Source of the DNA: Trueperaceae bacterium
GTDB taxonomy: Bacteria; Deinococcota; Deinococci; Deinococcales; Trueperaceae
Direction of reading: 5' to 3'
Length of the DNA: 39,683 nucleotides
NCBI GenBank assembly: GCA_003567075.1
Contig: PXAU01000134.1
Span: 1-39,683 of the forward strand
In this document: positions 24,700-33,689 of the stretch, piece by piece
Layout: each line of letters opens with the position of its first letter
Numbering within the stretch: position 1 is the first letter of the stretch
Program-made: the position numbers and the translations under genes
Notes under the pieces: model-generated
The model's database searches: none
What the model saw: only the letters and a program-made list of their open reading frames with translations
Told to the model about the DNA's origin: nothing

Positions 24700-25763
24700 T
24701 CGAGCGCCGCGGCGTCGTCCGCGGCCTCGTGGGCGGCCTCATCCGCGACATCGTCCGTGGTCTCGTCGCCCGCGTCCGCGGCCTCGGGCTGGATGCCCGA
24801 CTGCTCAGACGCCACCAGGGCAGGCGGCAGATCGACGTCAGCGATCAGCTCGGGGCCGGCGGCCGCTGGTTGCGTGTCGGCGGCTTCCGTCTCGGGCGTC
24901 GCGACATCGGTCTCCGCTGGTGTCTCGCTCGCGACGGCCGTTGCCGGCCGATGGCGCGACGGCAGCGAACGAACGCGTAGCACCACGCCGGCGAGCGCAA
25001 CGACGAACCCGGTGACCATCAGCACGATCCACGACCACGTGCCCAGGTCCCCTGGGCCGCGCGTGACCTGCCGTGGCAGCTCACCGCGCGCGAGCGCCGC
25101 GGCGCGCTGCTCCAGGTCCGACGGGAACACGTCCACGACCGGCACCACCTGGCTGGGTGAGGAGAAGGCCCAGGCCGATGCGTCGCGCGTCAAGGGCCGC
25201 CAACCGTCGGGTCGGAAGGGATCGTAGACGCCGCTGATCGCGTACACGCGGGGCGGCTCCTGTGGCCGTCGGAAGGGTGTCAACAGGGTCAGGTCGCGGC
25301 CGTCCACGACCACCTCGATCGGTACCGGCGCTGCCAGATCGACGCCGCCCTGCGGGTCGGCCTGCCAGCCCCAAGCGCCGTCACCGGTGATGCGGAAGGC
25401 GAGTTGCCAGCCCTCGCCCAGCGGCATCGACAGCCCCGATCCCGGTAGCAGCGCCTCGGCGCCGCCCGGCTCCGTGTCGAGGTACACCTCGATGATGGGC
25501 TGGGTGATGCCGATCGGTAGTCCACCGCTGCCGTCGACCGCCGCCAGCGTGACGCTGATGCGGATCGGGTCACCTTCGAGCAAGCGCACGTCCAGCAGGT
25601 CGTACCAGGCCGGATCCGAGTAGCGCGGTGCGGTCGGCGGCCGCAGGCTCCCATCGCCTGCGGCGTCGAGCTGCGCCGAGGCGGTGCCGTGGCCGATGCC
25701 GGCGAGCAGCGCCAGGACAGCGAGGAGCCAGGTGCCTGCGCGCTGACGGGCGCGCGCGCTCAT
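24570..25763 (-). CDS. Secreted/membrane-anchored protein with glucodextranase-like DOMON domain, TM helix and acidic C-terminal tail
   Basis: Signal peptide (LLAVLALLAGIGHGTASAQ), beta-rich DOMON-like domain (RYSDPAWYDLLDVRLLEGDPIRISVTLA...YAISGVYDPFRPDGWRPL), TM WSWIVLMVTGFVVALAGVVLRVR, Asp/Glu/Ala-rich tail. Confidence 0.65.
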   Translation of the reverse strand: MSARARQRAGTWLLAVLALLAGIGHGTASAQLDAAGDGSLRPPTAPRYSDPAWYDLLDVRLLEGDPIRISVTLAAVDGSGGLPIGITQPIIEVYLDTEPGGAEALLPGSGLSMPLGEGWQLAFRITGDGAWGWQADPQGGVDLAAPVPIEVVVDGRDLTLLTPFRRPQEPPRVYAISGVYDPFRPDGWRPLTRDASAWAFSSPSQVVPVVDVFPSDLEQRAAALARGELPRQVTRGPGDLGTWSWIVLMVTGFVVALAGVVLRVRSLPSRHRPATAVASETPAETDVATPETEAADTQPAAAGPELIADVDLPPALVASEQSGIQPEAADAGDETTDDVADEAAHEAADDAAALDQGDEDAPAPADGTESEAPDEEATPDSSQTSAPSDASRGAKRS

Positions 25764-27079
25764 CGGCGCCCACCCGCCCCCGTGGCCAGCTCGACGAGCG
25801 CCGCCGCCAGGCGCTCGGGGTCGTGCTGCGCGTGGACGCCGGCGTCGAGCATGGGCCGCTGCAGCAGCCGGATGCCGGCCTCGGTGAAGGGCGCTGGATC
25901 CACCGTCACCAAGCTGGCGCCTTCATCGGCGTAGGCGGCGAGCCGACGCTCGTCGAGCGGCTCGTCGTTGACCATGACCACGTCGGGGTAGCGGCCGAGG
26001 TGCTCATGGAGGGCCGCGACGTGCTCCCAAGCGTCCAAACCGGTCGTCTCGCCGTCTTCCGTCATGATGTTGCACACGTAGGTCAGCGGTGCCCTGGTCT
26101 GCAGCAGTGCCGCCCGCACCGCGGGCACGAGCAGCGGCGGCACCGTCGAGGTGAAGAGGCTTCCCGGCCCGAGCACCACCAGGTCGGCGGCCTCGAGCGC
26201 CTCGAGCACCTCGGGCAGCGCCTCGGGTTCGGCTGGCTGCAGCCGCACCGTGGTGATGGCGCCGCCGCCTTCGTGCGCGCGGCGTTCGCCGACCAACTCG
26301 CGCCCGTCGCGCTTGCGCACCGACAGCTCGACCGGATGGGCGGTCACGGGGTAGACCGCGCCCCACAGGTCGAGCATGCGGTTGGCGGTCCGCAACGCGT
26401 CGCCGAAGTCCTGCTCGACTTCGGTCAGGGTGGTCAGGAAGAGGTTGCCGAAGGTGTGCCCGCGCAGCTCGTCGCCGCGCGAGAAGCGGTACCCGAGGAG
26501 CCGCCCGAGCGCCGCTTCGTCGCTCGACAGGGCGGCCAGGCAATCGACCAGGTCACCGGGTGCGGGCATCCCGAACGCCGCGCGCAGCCGGCCGGAGGAG
26601 CCGCCGTCGTCGCTCACGGCAACGACCGCGGTCAGGTTCGAGGTCGACCGGCGCAGGCCGCGCAGGAGACGCGAGAGCCCGGTCCCGCCACCCAAGGCCA
26701 CGATCCGGGGGCCGCGCGCGCATCGCAGTCGCTCGTGCAGCAGGGCCCCGGCGGCGCTCGGCTCCGACAGCCAGTGCGACAGCAGCGAGCGGTTCAGTCG
26801 CTTCACCGCGTAGCTGACCACCCAGACGCCCAGCAGCACCAACGCCAACGCCAACCAACCCCCCAGGAGCGACCAGGATGGCGCCGCGAGCACGTCCTCG
26901 ATCGGCTCGGCAACCGTCTGCCGCGCCTCGCCCAGGAGCCACACCACCCCGGCGGCGGCTCCCAGGGCGAACACGAGACCACCTGCCACTGCCAGCGCCA
27001 CGTGGCGCTTGACGCCCATCCCCGGCGTCAACCAGTAGCGCCAGGTCCGCAGCCCGGCGGCCCGTCCGCGACGGCTCAC
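25760..27079 (-). CDS. YvcK/CofD-like gluconeogenesis factor with N-terminal TM helices
   Basis: IVALGGGTGLSRLLRGLR, VAVSDDGGSSGRLR, MPAPGDLVDCLAALS, HTFGNLFLTTL. Start GTG 27079 (GTGA overlap) or ATG 27106. Confidence 0.88.
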   Translation of the reverse strand: MSRRGRAAGLRTWRYWLTPGMGVKRHVALAVAGGLVFALGAAAGVVWLLGEARQTVAEPIEDVLAAPSWSLLGGWLALALVLLGVWVVSYAVKRLNRSLLSHWLSEPSAAGALLHERLRCARGPRIVALGGGTGLSRLLRGLRRSTSNLTAVVAVSDDGGSSGRLRAAFGMPAPGDLVDCLAALSSDEAALGRLLGYRFSRGDELRGHTFGNLFLTTLTEVEQDFGDALRTANRMLDLWGAVYPVTAHPVELSVRKRDGRELVGERRAHEGGGAITTVRLQPAEPEALPEVLEALEAADLVVLGPGSLFTSTVPPLLVPAVRAALLQTRAPLTYVCNIMTEDGETTGLDAWEHVAALHEHLGRYPDVVMVNDEPLDERRLAAYADEGASLVTVDPAPFTEAGIRLLQRPMLDAGVHAQHDPERLAAALVELATGAGGRR

Positions 27080-27846
27080 GGTGCGGTGCCGGCCGGTGGG
27101 CGGCATGCCACGACGGCGTCCTCCCAGACGACGATCACCACGTCGGCGACCTGGCCGATCAGCCTCCCTGGACAGAGCACCACGGGCACGCCGTCGCTCT
27201 CGTCGAAGACCACGGGTCCGCCGGCGATCGCACCGCTGCGGTAGCGCCAGCTCAGCGCCGACGTCGCCAGCGGCTCGGGTTCGCCGTCGCCCTGCAGCAC
27301 CTGCCAGCGCACGCCGTCGTGGCGCAGGTGGCCGACGTGGCCGGCCAACTCGACCCTGAAGGTCGGTTTGTGGCCCACGTCGTGCAGCGCCGTCCACGAG
27401 GCCGGGGTCAGGAAGCCGACGTCGACGTGGACGCAGGCCCGCTCGGATGCGGGGTCGTGCGGCACCACCACGGCCTCGCGCGCGTGGCCCTCGAGGAGGA
27501 GCGCCGCGATGCCGACGGCCGCATCACGTGAGGTCCAGCAGCCGACCCGGACCCGCACGAACTGCAGCCCGTCGGCCATGGTGAACTCGGTGAAGGCCGG
27601 GAAGCCGGCGAAGCGCAGCGTTGCGGCCGAGCGCTCGGCCTCACGCAGGTCGCGCAGCGCCACGGTCTGGACCGCCCAGCCGACGGCCTCGTCCTGCGCC
27701 TTGGCGAACGTCAGCAGCGCGAACAGGGTCAGGGCCACGCCCAGACTGCCGGTCAGGCCGCGCCGCCAGGCCAGCGCCCGCCGCCCCGGACGCGCGGCGT
27801 CGCCGGCGATCGCCTGGGGCGCGGCGTCGATGACGACCGTGTTCAT
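27076..27846 (-). CDS. SPOR-domain-like membrane protein
   Basis: N-terminal TM (GLTGSLGVALTLFALLTFA) then SPOR-like AVQTVALRDLREAERSAATLRFAGFPAF...VRVGCWTSRDAA; ATGA overlap with hisH. Confidence 0.6.
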   Translation of the reverse strand: MNTVVIDAAPQAIAGDAARPGRRALAWRRGLTGSLGVALTLFALLTFAKAQDEAVGWAVQTVALRDLREAERSAATLRFAGFPAFTEFTMADGLQFVRVRVGCWTSRDAAVGIAALLLEGHAREAVVVPHDPASERACVHVDVGFLTPASWTALHDVGHKPTFRVELAGHVGHLRHDGVRWQVLQGDGEPEPLATSALSWRYRSGAIAGGPVVFDESDGVPVVLCPGRLIGQVADVVIVVWEDAVVACRPPAGTAP

Positions 27847-28472
27847 GGGGCGTCGCCACGCACGACGTCGCCGAAGTTGCGCAGCACCTGCAAGCCGACC
27901 GCCTGGCTCTTCTCGGGGTGGAACTGGGTGGCGTGCAGGCGCCCGAGCGAGACGGCGCTCAGGAAGCGTGTGGCGCCGTAGATCGTCTCGGCGCCCTCCG
28001 GCACGGCACCGGCAGGGAAGGTCACGTAGTAGGAGTTGGCGAAGTACACGAAGGCGCCCGCGGGCACGCCGCGCAGCAGCGCCGGTGCGCCGAGCGGCCA
28101 CAGCTGGTTCCAGCCCATCTGCGGCACGCTCGCGGCGCCCGCCGGGAAGCGTCGCACCTCGGCGTCGAGGACGCCGAGGCCGGGCACGCCCGGCGCCTCC
28201 TCGGAGCCTCGCGTGAGCAGTTGCAGGCCCACGCAGATGCCCAGGAAGGGGGCGTCGGAGGCCAGGTGGTCGGCCACGACCGGCGCGAAACCGGAGCGCT
28301 CGAAGGAACGCATGACCTGCCCGAAATGGCCCTGCCCGGGTAGGACCAGCGCTCGTGCCTCGCGCGCCTCCTCGGGGTCGGCACTGCGGCGCACGGGTAC
28401 GCCCGCCGCCAGCAGCGCCTTCTCGACGCTGTGCAGGTTCCCGGCACCGTAGTCGATCAGGACCACGTTCAC
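27843..28472 (-). CDS. hisH: Imidazole glycerol phosphate synthase, glutamine amidotransferase subunit
   Basis: MNVVLIDYGAGNLHSVEKALLAAG; LVLPGQGHFGQ; FLGICVGLQLL; MGWNQLW; FANSYYV; HATQFHPEKS. Confidence 0.96.
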   Translation of the reverse strand: MNVVLIDYGAGNLHSVEKALLAAGVPVRRSADPEEAREARALVLPGQGHFGQVMRSFERSGFAPVVADHLASDAPFLGICVGLQLLTRGSEEAPGVPGLGVLDAEVRRFPAGAASVPQMGWNQLWPLGAPALLRGVPAGAFVYFANSYYVTFPAGAVPEGAETIYGATRFLSAVSLGRLHATQFHPEKSQAVGLQVLRNFGDVVRGDAP

Positions 28473-29068
28473 GGTGCGAGCAGCGTCCCCTTGGTCGAGG
28501 GGAGTTCGTCGTGGGTGGTGCGCGTCGCGCTGCGCAGCGCTCGCGCCAGGGCCTTGACGGCCGCTTCGCAGACGTGGTGTGCCTCGCCGGGCGCGAGGAT
28601 GCGGACGTGGAGGCTGACGCGGGCATGGTTCACGAAGCCGCGCAACAGCTCCCGCAGGTGGTACGCGGAGAAGCCGTTGGCGCTGCCGGGCACGCCGGCG
28701 GGCTCGAACGCCAGGAAGGGACGCCCGGACAGGTCGAGCACCACCTGAACGAGCGTCTCGTCCATCGGCACGATCGCGTCGGCGTAACGCTCGATCCCAT
28801 GGGCGTCGCCAACCGCCGCTTGCAGCGCCTGGCCCAGGGTGATGCCGACGTCCTCGGCCAGGTGGTGCACGTCGACGTGGAGGTCGCCGCTGGCCTCTAC
28901 CTCCAACCCCATGCGACCGTGCCGCAGCAGCTGCTCCAGCAGGTGCGCCACGAAGCCGTGGTCGCAGCGGATCGCGCCGCCCTGCCCGTCCACGTCGAGC
29001 ACGATGCGGATGTCGGTCTCCTTGGTGACGCGGTGGACCTCGGCGCGGCGGGCCTCAGACGTTGGCAT
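28469..29068 (-). CDS. hisB: Imidazoleglycerol-phosphate dehydratase
   Basis: HGFVAHLLEQLLRHGRMGLEVEASGDLHVDVHHLAEDVGITLGQAL; FVNHARVSLHVRILAPGEAHHVCEAAVKALARALR. Confidence 0.95.
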   Translation of the reverse strand: MPTSEARRAEVHRVTKETDIRIVLDVDGQGGAIRCDHGFVAHLLEQLLRHGRMGLEVEASGDLHVDVHHLAEDVGITLGQALQAAVGDAHGIERYADAIVPMDETLVQVVLDLSGRPFLAFEPAGVPGSANGFSAYHLRELLRGFVNHARVSLHVRILAPGEAHHVCEAAVKALARALRSATRTTHDELPSTKGTLLAP

Positions 29069-30152
29069 GGTGCGCTCCTTCCGGGCTCGCGGCGTCAGCG
29101 AGCGCCTCGTCCAAGGCTGCCACGAAGGCGTCGTTCTCGGCGCGGGTACCGACGCTGACGCGCAAGCACCCCTCCAGTCCCGGCAGGTGGTCCTGGCGGC
29201 GCACGAGCACCCCGCGCGCCGCCAGGCCCGCGAAGGTGGCCTCTGCGTCCGCCACGCGCAGCAGCAGGAAGTTCGTCACCGAGGGGAAGATGGTGAGCGC
29301 TGGGCGTGCACGCAGCAACGCCGCGAGGCGATCGCGCTCGGCGCGCAACGTCGCCACGCGCTCGGCGACGTAGGCCGGTGCTTCGAGCACGGTCTCGAGC
29401 ACCGCCGCCTGCAACGACGACACCGCGAAGGGGAGCACCACCTTCTGCAGCTGTTCCGCCAGGGCCTCGTCGGCCAGCGCGTAGCCGAGGCGCACGCCGG
29501 CCAGGCCGAAGGCTTTGGAGAAGGTGCGCAACGACACCACCGTGTCGTGCTCGCGCACGACCGCCGCGTGGTCGCTGCCGGCGAAGGCGCCGTAGGCCTC
29601 GTCGACCACGGTGAGCCAGCGGCGTTCGCCGGCCCGTACCAGGGCCTCGACCTCGGCCGCCTCGACCGCGTTGCCGGTGGGTGCCATGGGGGCGGCCAGG
29701 AAGTGCACGCCCTCACCGTGCGCCAGCTCGCCTAGGAGGGCCGCACGCGGCAGCTCGAAGCCGGGATCGAGCGGCACCAGCCGCAGGTCGGCACCCACCA
29801 GCTGGGCCTGCAGCGCGTAGAGCGAGAACGAGGGTGTCACGCTGAGCACGCGTCGGCCGAGGCCAGCGGCGATGGCGGCAGCCTGGATGAGCACGTTCGA
29901 GCCCGGCGCCACGACCACGCCCGCTTCGGGCCAGTCCTCGAAGCTGGCGATGCGCTCGCGCAGGCGCTCGGCATGCAGCTCCGGGTAGCGGTGCGACGGC
30001 AGCTCGGCCAGACGCTCGAGCGACCGTTCTCGCAAGGCCTCGGGCAGGTCCCAGGGGCTCTCGTTCTGGTCGAGCTTGACCGGTTGATCGTGGTGGCGGA
30101 AGTGGTACGCCGGCAACGCCGTGACGGCGGAGCGGATGGGCATGGCCGTCAT
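29055..30152 (-). CDS. hisC: Histidinol-phosphate aminotransferase
   Basis: KLDQNESPWDLPEALRE; PLP-Lys region SLRTFSKAFGLAGVRLGYALA; start among 30176, 30152 and 30143 uncertain. Confidence 0.93.
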   Translation of the reverse strand: MTAMPIRSAVTALPAYHFRHHDQPVKLDQNESPWDLPEALRERSLERLAELPSHRYPELHAERLRERIASFEDWPEAGVVVAPGSNVLIQAAAIAAGLGRRVLSVTPSFSLYALQAQLVGADLRLVPLDPGFELPRAALLGELAHGEGVHFLAAPMAPTGNAVEAAEVEALVRAGERRWLTVVDEAYGAFAGSDHAAVVREHDTVVSLRTFSKAFGLAGVRLGYALADEALAEQLQKVVLPFAVSSLQAAVLETVLEAPAYVAERVATLRAERDRLAALLRARPALTIFPSVTNFLLLRVADAEATFAGLAARGVLVRRQDHLPGLEGCLRVSVGTRAENDAFVAALDEALADAASPEGAHHANV

Positions 30153-30194
30153 GCTACCGCACCCCCTGACCGCCACGGCGCGAGGGGGCCGGGA

Positions 30195-32333
30195 TCACCG
30201 TTGGCTACGACGACGCGCCTCGGCCAGGAACGGTTCGACGCTGGCTGCCAGTTCCGGCGCCAGCGCCACGGTGCGCTCGAACGAGGCGGCCGCCTCGACG
30301 AAGCGCGCCACGCCGAGTTGCGCCATGCCGAGGTTGAAGTGCGCCTGCGGGTTCTCGGGGTTGCTCGCGACCGCCGCCTGCAGCGCGTCGAGCGCCAGGT
30401 CGAAGCGGCCCAGCTGCAGGTGGGCGAAACCGAGGTTCGACAACAGCACGTCGTTGTCGCCCAGCAGGTCGCGCGCGTCGCCGTAGGCCGCGATGGCGGC
30501 TCGCTGGTCACCCGAACGCTGCAGCGCGTACGCCTGGTAGAAGGCCAGCAGCCCCGCGTCGCCGTGCGTACGCGCGCGGGCGAAGCCGTCGGCGGCCGTG
30601 ACCCAGTCACCGGACTCCAGCGCCGAGAGCCCCTGCTCGAACGCGACCGCGGCGTCGCCTTCGAGCGCCAACGCGTCGTCGTCGCCGACGATGCGCCGCT
30701 GCTGCTCCAGGACGTTGAGCGCGCGCGCGGCGAGCGTCACGTCGGGCGCCTCGGCGCGCACCGCTTCGAGCACGGTCTGCGCCTCGGCGACGCGACCGAC
30801 GCGCCCCAGGGCGATGCCGTAGTAGGTGCGCAGCAGCGGGTCGCTCTCGCCCGCTTCGATGAGCGGCTCGAGGCGCGCGAGGGCGGTCCGGGCGCGGCCC
30901 GAGCTCAACTGCATCTCGATGATGCGGCGCTCGAGCGCGTCACTCGGTCCGAGCGCCTCGGTGAGGAGCGTCTCGGCTTCGTCCAGGCGGCCGGCGCGGC
31001 CCAGCACCGTGGCCAGCGCGTCGATCGCCACGACCGCGTCGGGCTCCATGGCCACGACCGCGCGCAGCGCCGCCTCGGCGGCCTCCAGGTCGCCCGAGGC
31101 GACCAACAGGTCAGCCTCCGCGATGGCCAGGCTGACGTTCTCCGGGAAGGCCGCGCGGCCGTCGCGCACGAACGCCAAGGCTTCGCTCCCGACCACGTCC
31201 GGGAGCTGTGCCGCCAGCGCGTACACGGCTGCCGACCGGCCGATCGGGTCGGCGACGGCCTGTTGCAGCAGCGCCAGGGCGCCGCGCGGGTCGCCTGCCG
31301 CCAGCACGGTTTCCTGCAGCGCGCGTTGGATGGCGAGCGAATCGGGCACCCGTTCGGCCGCCCTGCGCAGCGCCTGCAGGCGGCGCTGGGGGGCGGTCTG
31401 CAGGGCAGCGAGCGACAGGTGGGCGTCCACCAAGCGCGGCGCGGCCGCCACCGCGCGCTCGAGCAGCACCTGACGTTCGTCGGGGTCTTGGCGCGTGTCG
31501 GCCAGGCCGGCCAACGCCAGCGCATGTGCGGGGTTGATCGCGAGCGCGCTCTCGAAGGCGGTCGTAGCCGCCGCGTCGTCACCCACGGTGGCCAGCACGA
31601 TGCCCTCGAGGACGCGCACGTCGGCGATGTCGGGCGCAGCCGCAGCCGCCTCGCGCACGAGCCTCTCGGCCCGCTCGGCGTGCCCCTCGAGAACGGCCAC
31701 GCGGCCGGTCTCGGCGAGCAACCAGGCGCTGTCGCCGTCGAGCTCGAGCGCGGTCTCGAGGTCGTCCAAGCGGGCCCCGGGCAAGCGCGACGCGGCCACG
31801 CCGAGCGGCCCGAGGGTCGGCACCGAGGGGGCGCGCTCGAGGGCACCGCGCAGCTGTGCCAGGTCGGCCGGTGCCAGGGCGATGCCGGCGCTCTGCAGAC
31901 TGGTCTCGGCGAGCTGCCGCCACAGCCGTGCCAGCTCGCCGAGTGAACCGGTCACGTTCGACTCGCGGTCCTCGCCGTCCACGACCACGACCAGATCGAC
32001 GCTGAGCTGGCTTTGCCCGCTGATGCGCGCCAGCACGATCGCATCGGCCTGGAACAGGCGCTCGATGGCGGCGATGCCGTCGACGCCGGCCTGGTCGGCG
32101 CGTTGGAGCACGAGCAGCGCGTCGCCGACCGGTGGCGCGTAGAGGCCCTCGACCTGGTTGAAGGCCCGCTGGACGGCGGCGGCGCTCACGAGCCCGAGCG
32201 CGCCCAACGAGCGACTGGCGTCGAAGGGCAGCACCACCACGCGGGTCGGTACCGCCTGGGCGAAGGCGCTGGGCACGAGCAAGAGCAGCGTCAGCAGCGC
32301 TGTGGCGGCGGCGAGGATCGGGGTACGTTGCAT
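30195..32333 (-). CDS. Large secreted TPR-repeat protein
   Basis: Signal peptide (MQRTPILAAATALLTLLLLVPSAFAQA) then many TPR-like repeats (e.g. NPENPQAHFNLGMAQLGVARFVEAAASFERTVAL). Confidence 0.8.
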   Translation of the reverse strand: MQRTPILAAATALLTLLLLVPSAFAQAVPTRVVVLPFDASRSLGALGLVSAAAVQRAFNQVEGLYAPPVGDALLVLQRADQAGVDGIAAIERLFQADAIVLARISGQSQLSVDLVVVVDGEDRESNVTGSLGELARLWRQLAETSLQSAGIALAPADLAQLRGALERAPSVPTLGPLGVAASRLPGARLDDLETALELDGDSAWLLAETGRVAVLEGHAERAERLVREAAAAAPDIADVRVLEGIVLATVGDDAAATTAFESALAINPAHALALAGLADTRQDPDERQVLLERAVAAAPRLVDAHLSLAALQTAPQRRLQALRRAAERVPDSLAIQRALQETVLAAGDPRGALALLQQAVADPIGRSAAVYALAAQLPDVVGSEALAFVRDGRAAFPENVSLAIAEADLLVASGDLEAAEAALRAVVAMEPDAVVAIDALATVLGRAGRLDEAETLLTEALGPSDALERRIIEMQLSSGRARTALARLEPLIEAGESDPLLRTYYGIALGRVGRVAEAQTVLEAVRAEAPDVTLAARALNVLEQQRRIVGDDDALALEGDAAVAFEQGLSALESGDWVTAADGFARARTHGDAGLLAFYQAYALQRSGDQRAAIAAYGDARDLLGDNDVLLSNLGFAHLQLGRFDLALDALQAAVASNPENPQAHFNLGMAQLGVARFVEAAASFERTVALAPELAASVEPFLAEARRRSQR

Positions 32334-32339
32334 CGCCGG

Positions 32340-32345
32340 AGTCTA
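32340..32345 (-). promoter_or_regulatory. -10-like TAGACT positioned for a leaderless transcript of the TPR gene
   Basis: TAGACT-CCGGCG-ATG: 6 nt between hexamer and start codon, no SD. Confidence 0.5.
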
Positions 32346-32389
32346 CACCGGAGGCAGTGAGAACACTGAGGCGCGTGCTGGTCGTGCTC

Positions 32390-32833
32390 TCAGCCCGGTT
32401 CGTCGGGGCCGCTGCGGGCGTCTGCGGTGTGGCTGTCGTGCAGGTCGAAGGCCCCCGGCAGGAGCGCGTCGACGCTCGTGCGCAGCTGCGCCTCGCCGCC
32501 GAGTCGCACGAGCCACACCTCCGCCTGCGGTGCGAACTCGTGCAGCACCTGCCGGCAGGCGCCGCAGGGGCTTGCGGGGGGATCGGTGTCGGTGACGACG
32601 ACGAGCGACTCGAAGCCGCGCGCGCCGGCGCTGGCCATGGCCTGAACGGCCGATTGCTCGGCGCAGCGCGACAACCCGTACGAGGCGTTCTCGACGTTCG
32701 CGCCCGCGTAGATGCGCCCGTCGTCCGCCAGCAGCGCCGCGCCGACGCGGAACCCTGAGTAGGGGGCGTAGGCCTGCTGCCACGCGCGGGTGGCGGCCGC
32801 GACGAGGGCGGCGGGCGGCGCGTCTCGGTTCAC
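32390..32833 (-). CDS. cdd: Cytidine deaminase
   Basis: YAPYSGFRVGAALL; GANVENASYGLSRCAEQSAV; SPCGACRQVLHEF. Confidence 0.95.
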   Translation of the reverse strand: MNRDAPPAALVAAATRAWQQAYAPYSGFRVGAALLADDGRIYAGANVENASYGLSRCAEQSAVQAMASAGARGFESLVVVTDTDPPASPCGACRQVLHEFAPQAEVWLVRLGGEAQLRTSVDALLPGAFDLHDSHTADARSGPDEPG

Positions 32834-33219
32834 GACAGCCACCCGGCCAGGCGCTGGAGGAGCGCCGGCCCCAGGCTCACCAAGCCGACCAGCGCGGCGG
32901 CCACGGCACTCACCAGCACGGCGCCGGCGGCCGCGTCCTTGGCCGCCCCCACCAGCGGGTGCGGGGCTGGGTGCAGGGCGTCCGCCAGGCGTTCGAACGC
33001 CGCGTTCAGCAGTTCGCTGGCGATGACCAGACCGCAGCACAGGAGCACCACGGCGGTGCCGGTGCCTAGCCACAGCGACACGGCTACGGCTGCGGCCCCG
33101 ATGACGCCCTGGATGCGCAGGTTGGGTTCGCTCCGAAAAGCCTCGTGAAGCCCGCGTCCGGCGCTCCGGAGGGCCGCGAGGAAGCCGCGCGGCGAGGGCC
33201 GTCGCGTGGCGCGGTTCAC
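32830..33219 (-). CDS. dgkA: Diacylglycerol/undecaprenol kinase (DgkA family)
   Basis: FRSEPNLRIQ; VIASELLNAAFERLADAL; KDAAAGAVLVSAVAAALVG. Confidence 0.9.
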   Translation of the reverse strand: MNRATRRPSPRGFLAALRSAGRGLHEAFRSEPNLRIQGVIGAAAVAVSLWLGTGTAVVLLCCGLVIASELLNAAFERLADALHPAPHPLVGAAKDAAAGAVLVSAVAAALVGLVSLGPALLQRLAGWLS

Positions 33220-33689
33220 GTGCCGGCCACCCGGCGAGCCTCGTCGGGCGCCGGGGGCGCCTCGAGCAGTGCGAGCACGCGCGCCTGCGCCGTCTCGAAC
33301 GGTCGCCAGCCCGCCTCGTCGACGTGGTCGAAGCCGAGCAGGTGCACCAGGCCGTGGGCGGCGAGGATGGCCACCTCGCGCCATGGGGCATGCCCATGGC
33401 GGTGCGCCTGGACCGCCGCGGTGTCGAGGCTCACGATCACGTCGCCCAGTGCCTGCACCTGCGGCATGCCGGTGTCGTCGGGCTCGTGCAGGGGGAAGGA
33501 GAGCACGTCGGTGGGGCCTGGTTCGCCCAGGTGGCGCTCGTGCAGCTCGGCCATGGCAGCGTCATCGACGAGTACCAGCGTCATCTCGCGCTCCGCGGCG
33601 CCGAGCTCGTCACCCAACCTCGCCAGCGCCCGTGCCAGCACCTCATGCCGCCGGAAGCGGCCGGTCTCGTCGAGGATCTCGACTCTCAC
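33216..33689 (-). CDS. ybeY: Endoribonuclease YbeY (rRNA maturation)
   Basis: PTDVLSFPLHEP; GDVIVSLDTA; HGLVHLLGFDH metal-binding motif. Confidence 0.95.
   Translation of the reverse strand: MRVEILDETGRFRRHEVLARALARLGDELGAAEREMTLVLVDDAAMAELHERHLGEPGPTDVLSFPLHEPDDTGMPQVQALGDVIVSLDTAAVQAHRHGHAPWREVAILAAHGLVHLLGFDHVDEAGWRPFETAQARVLALLEAPPAPDEARRVAGT

Noticed and set aside
29973-31946. 657-aa plus-strand ORF opposite the TPR gene
   Set aside because: Gln/Arg/Gly-rich shadow of the repeat protein; no start signals or domains
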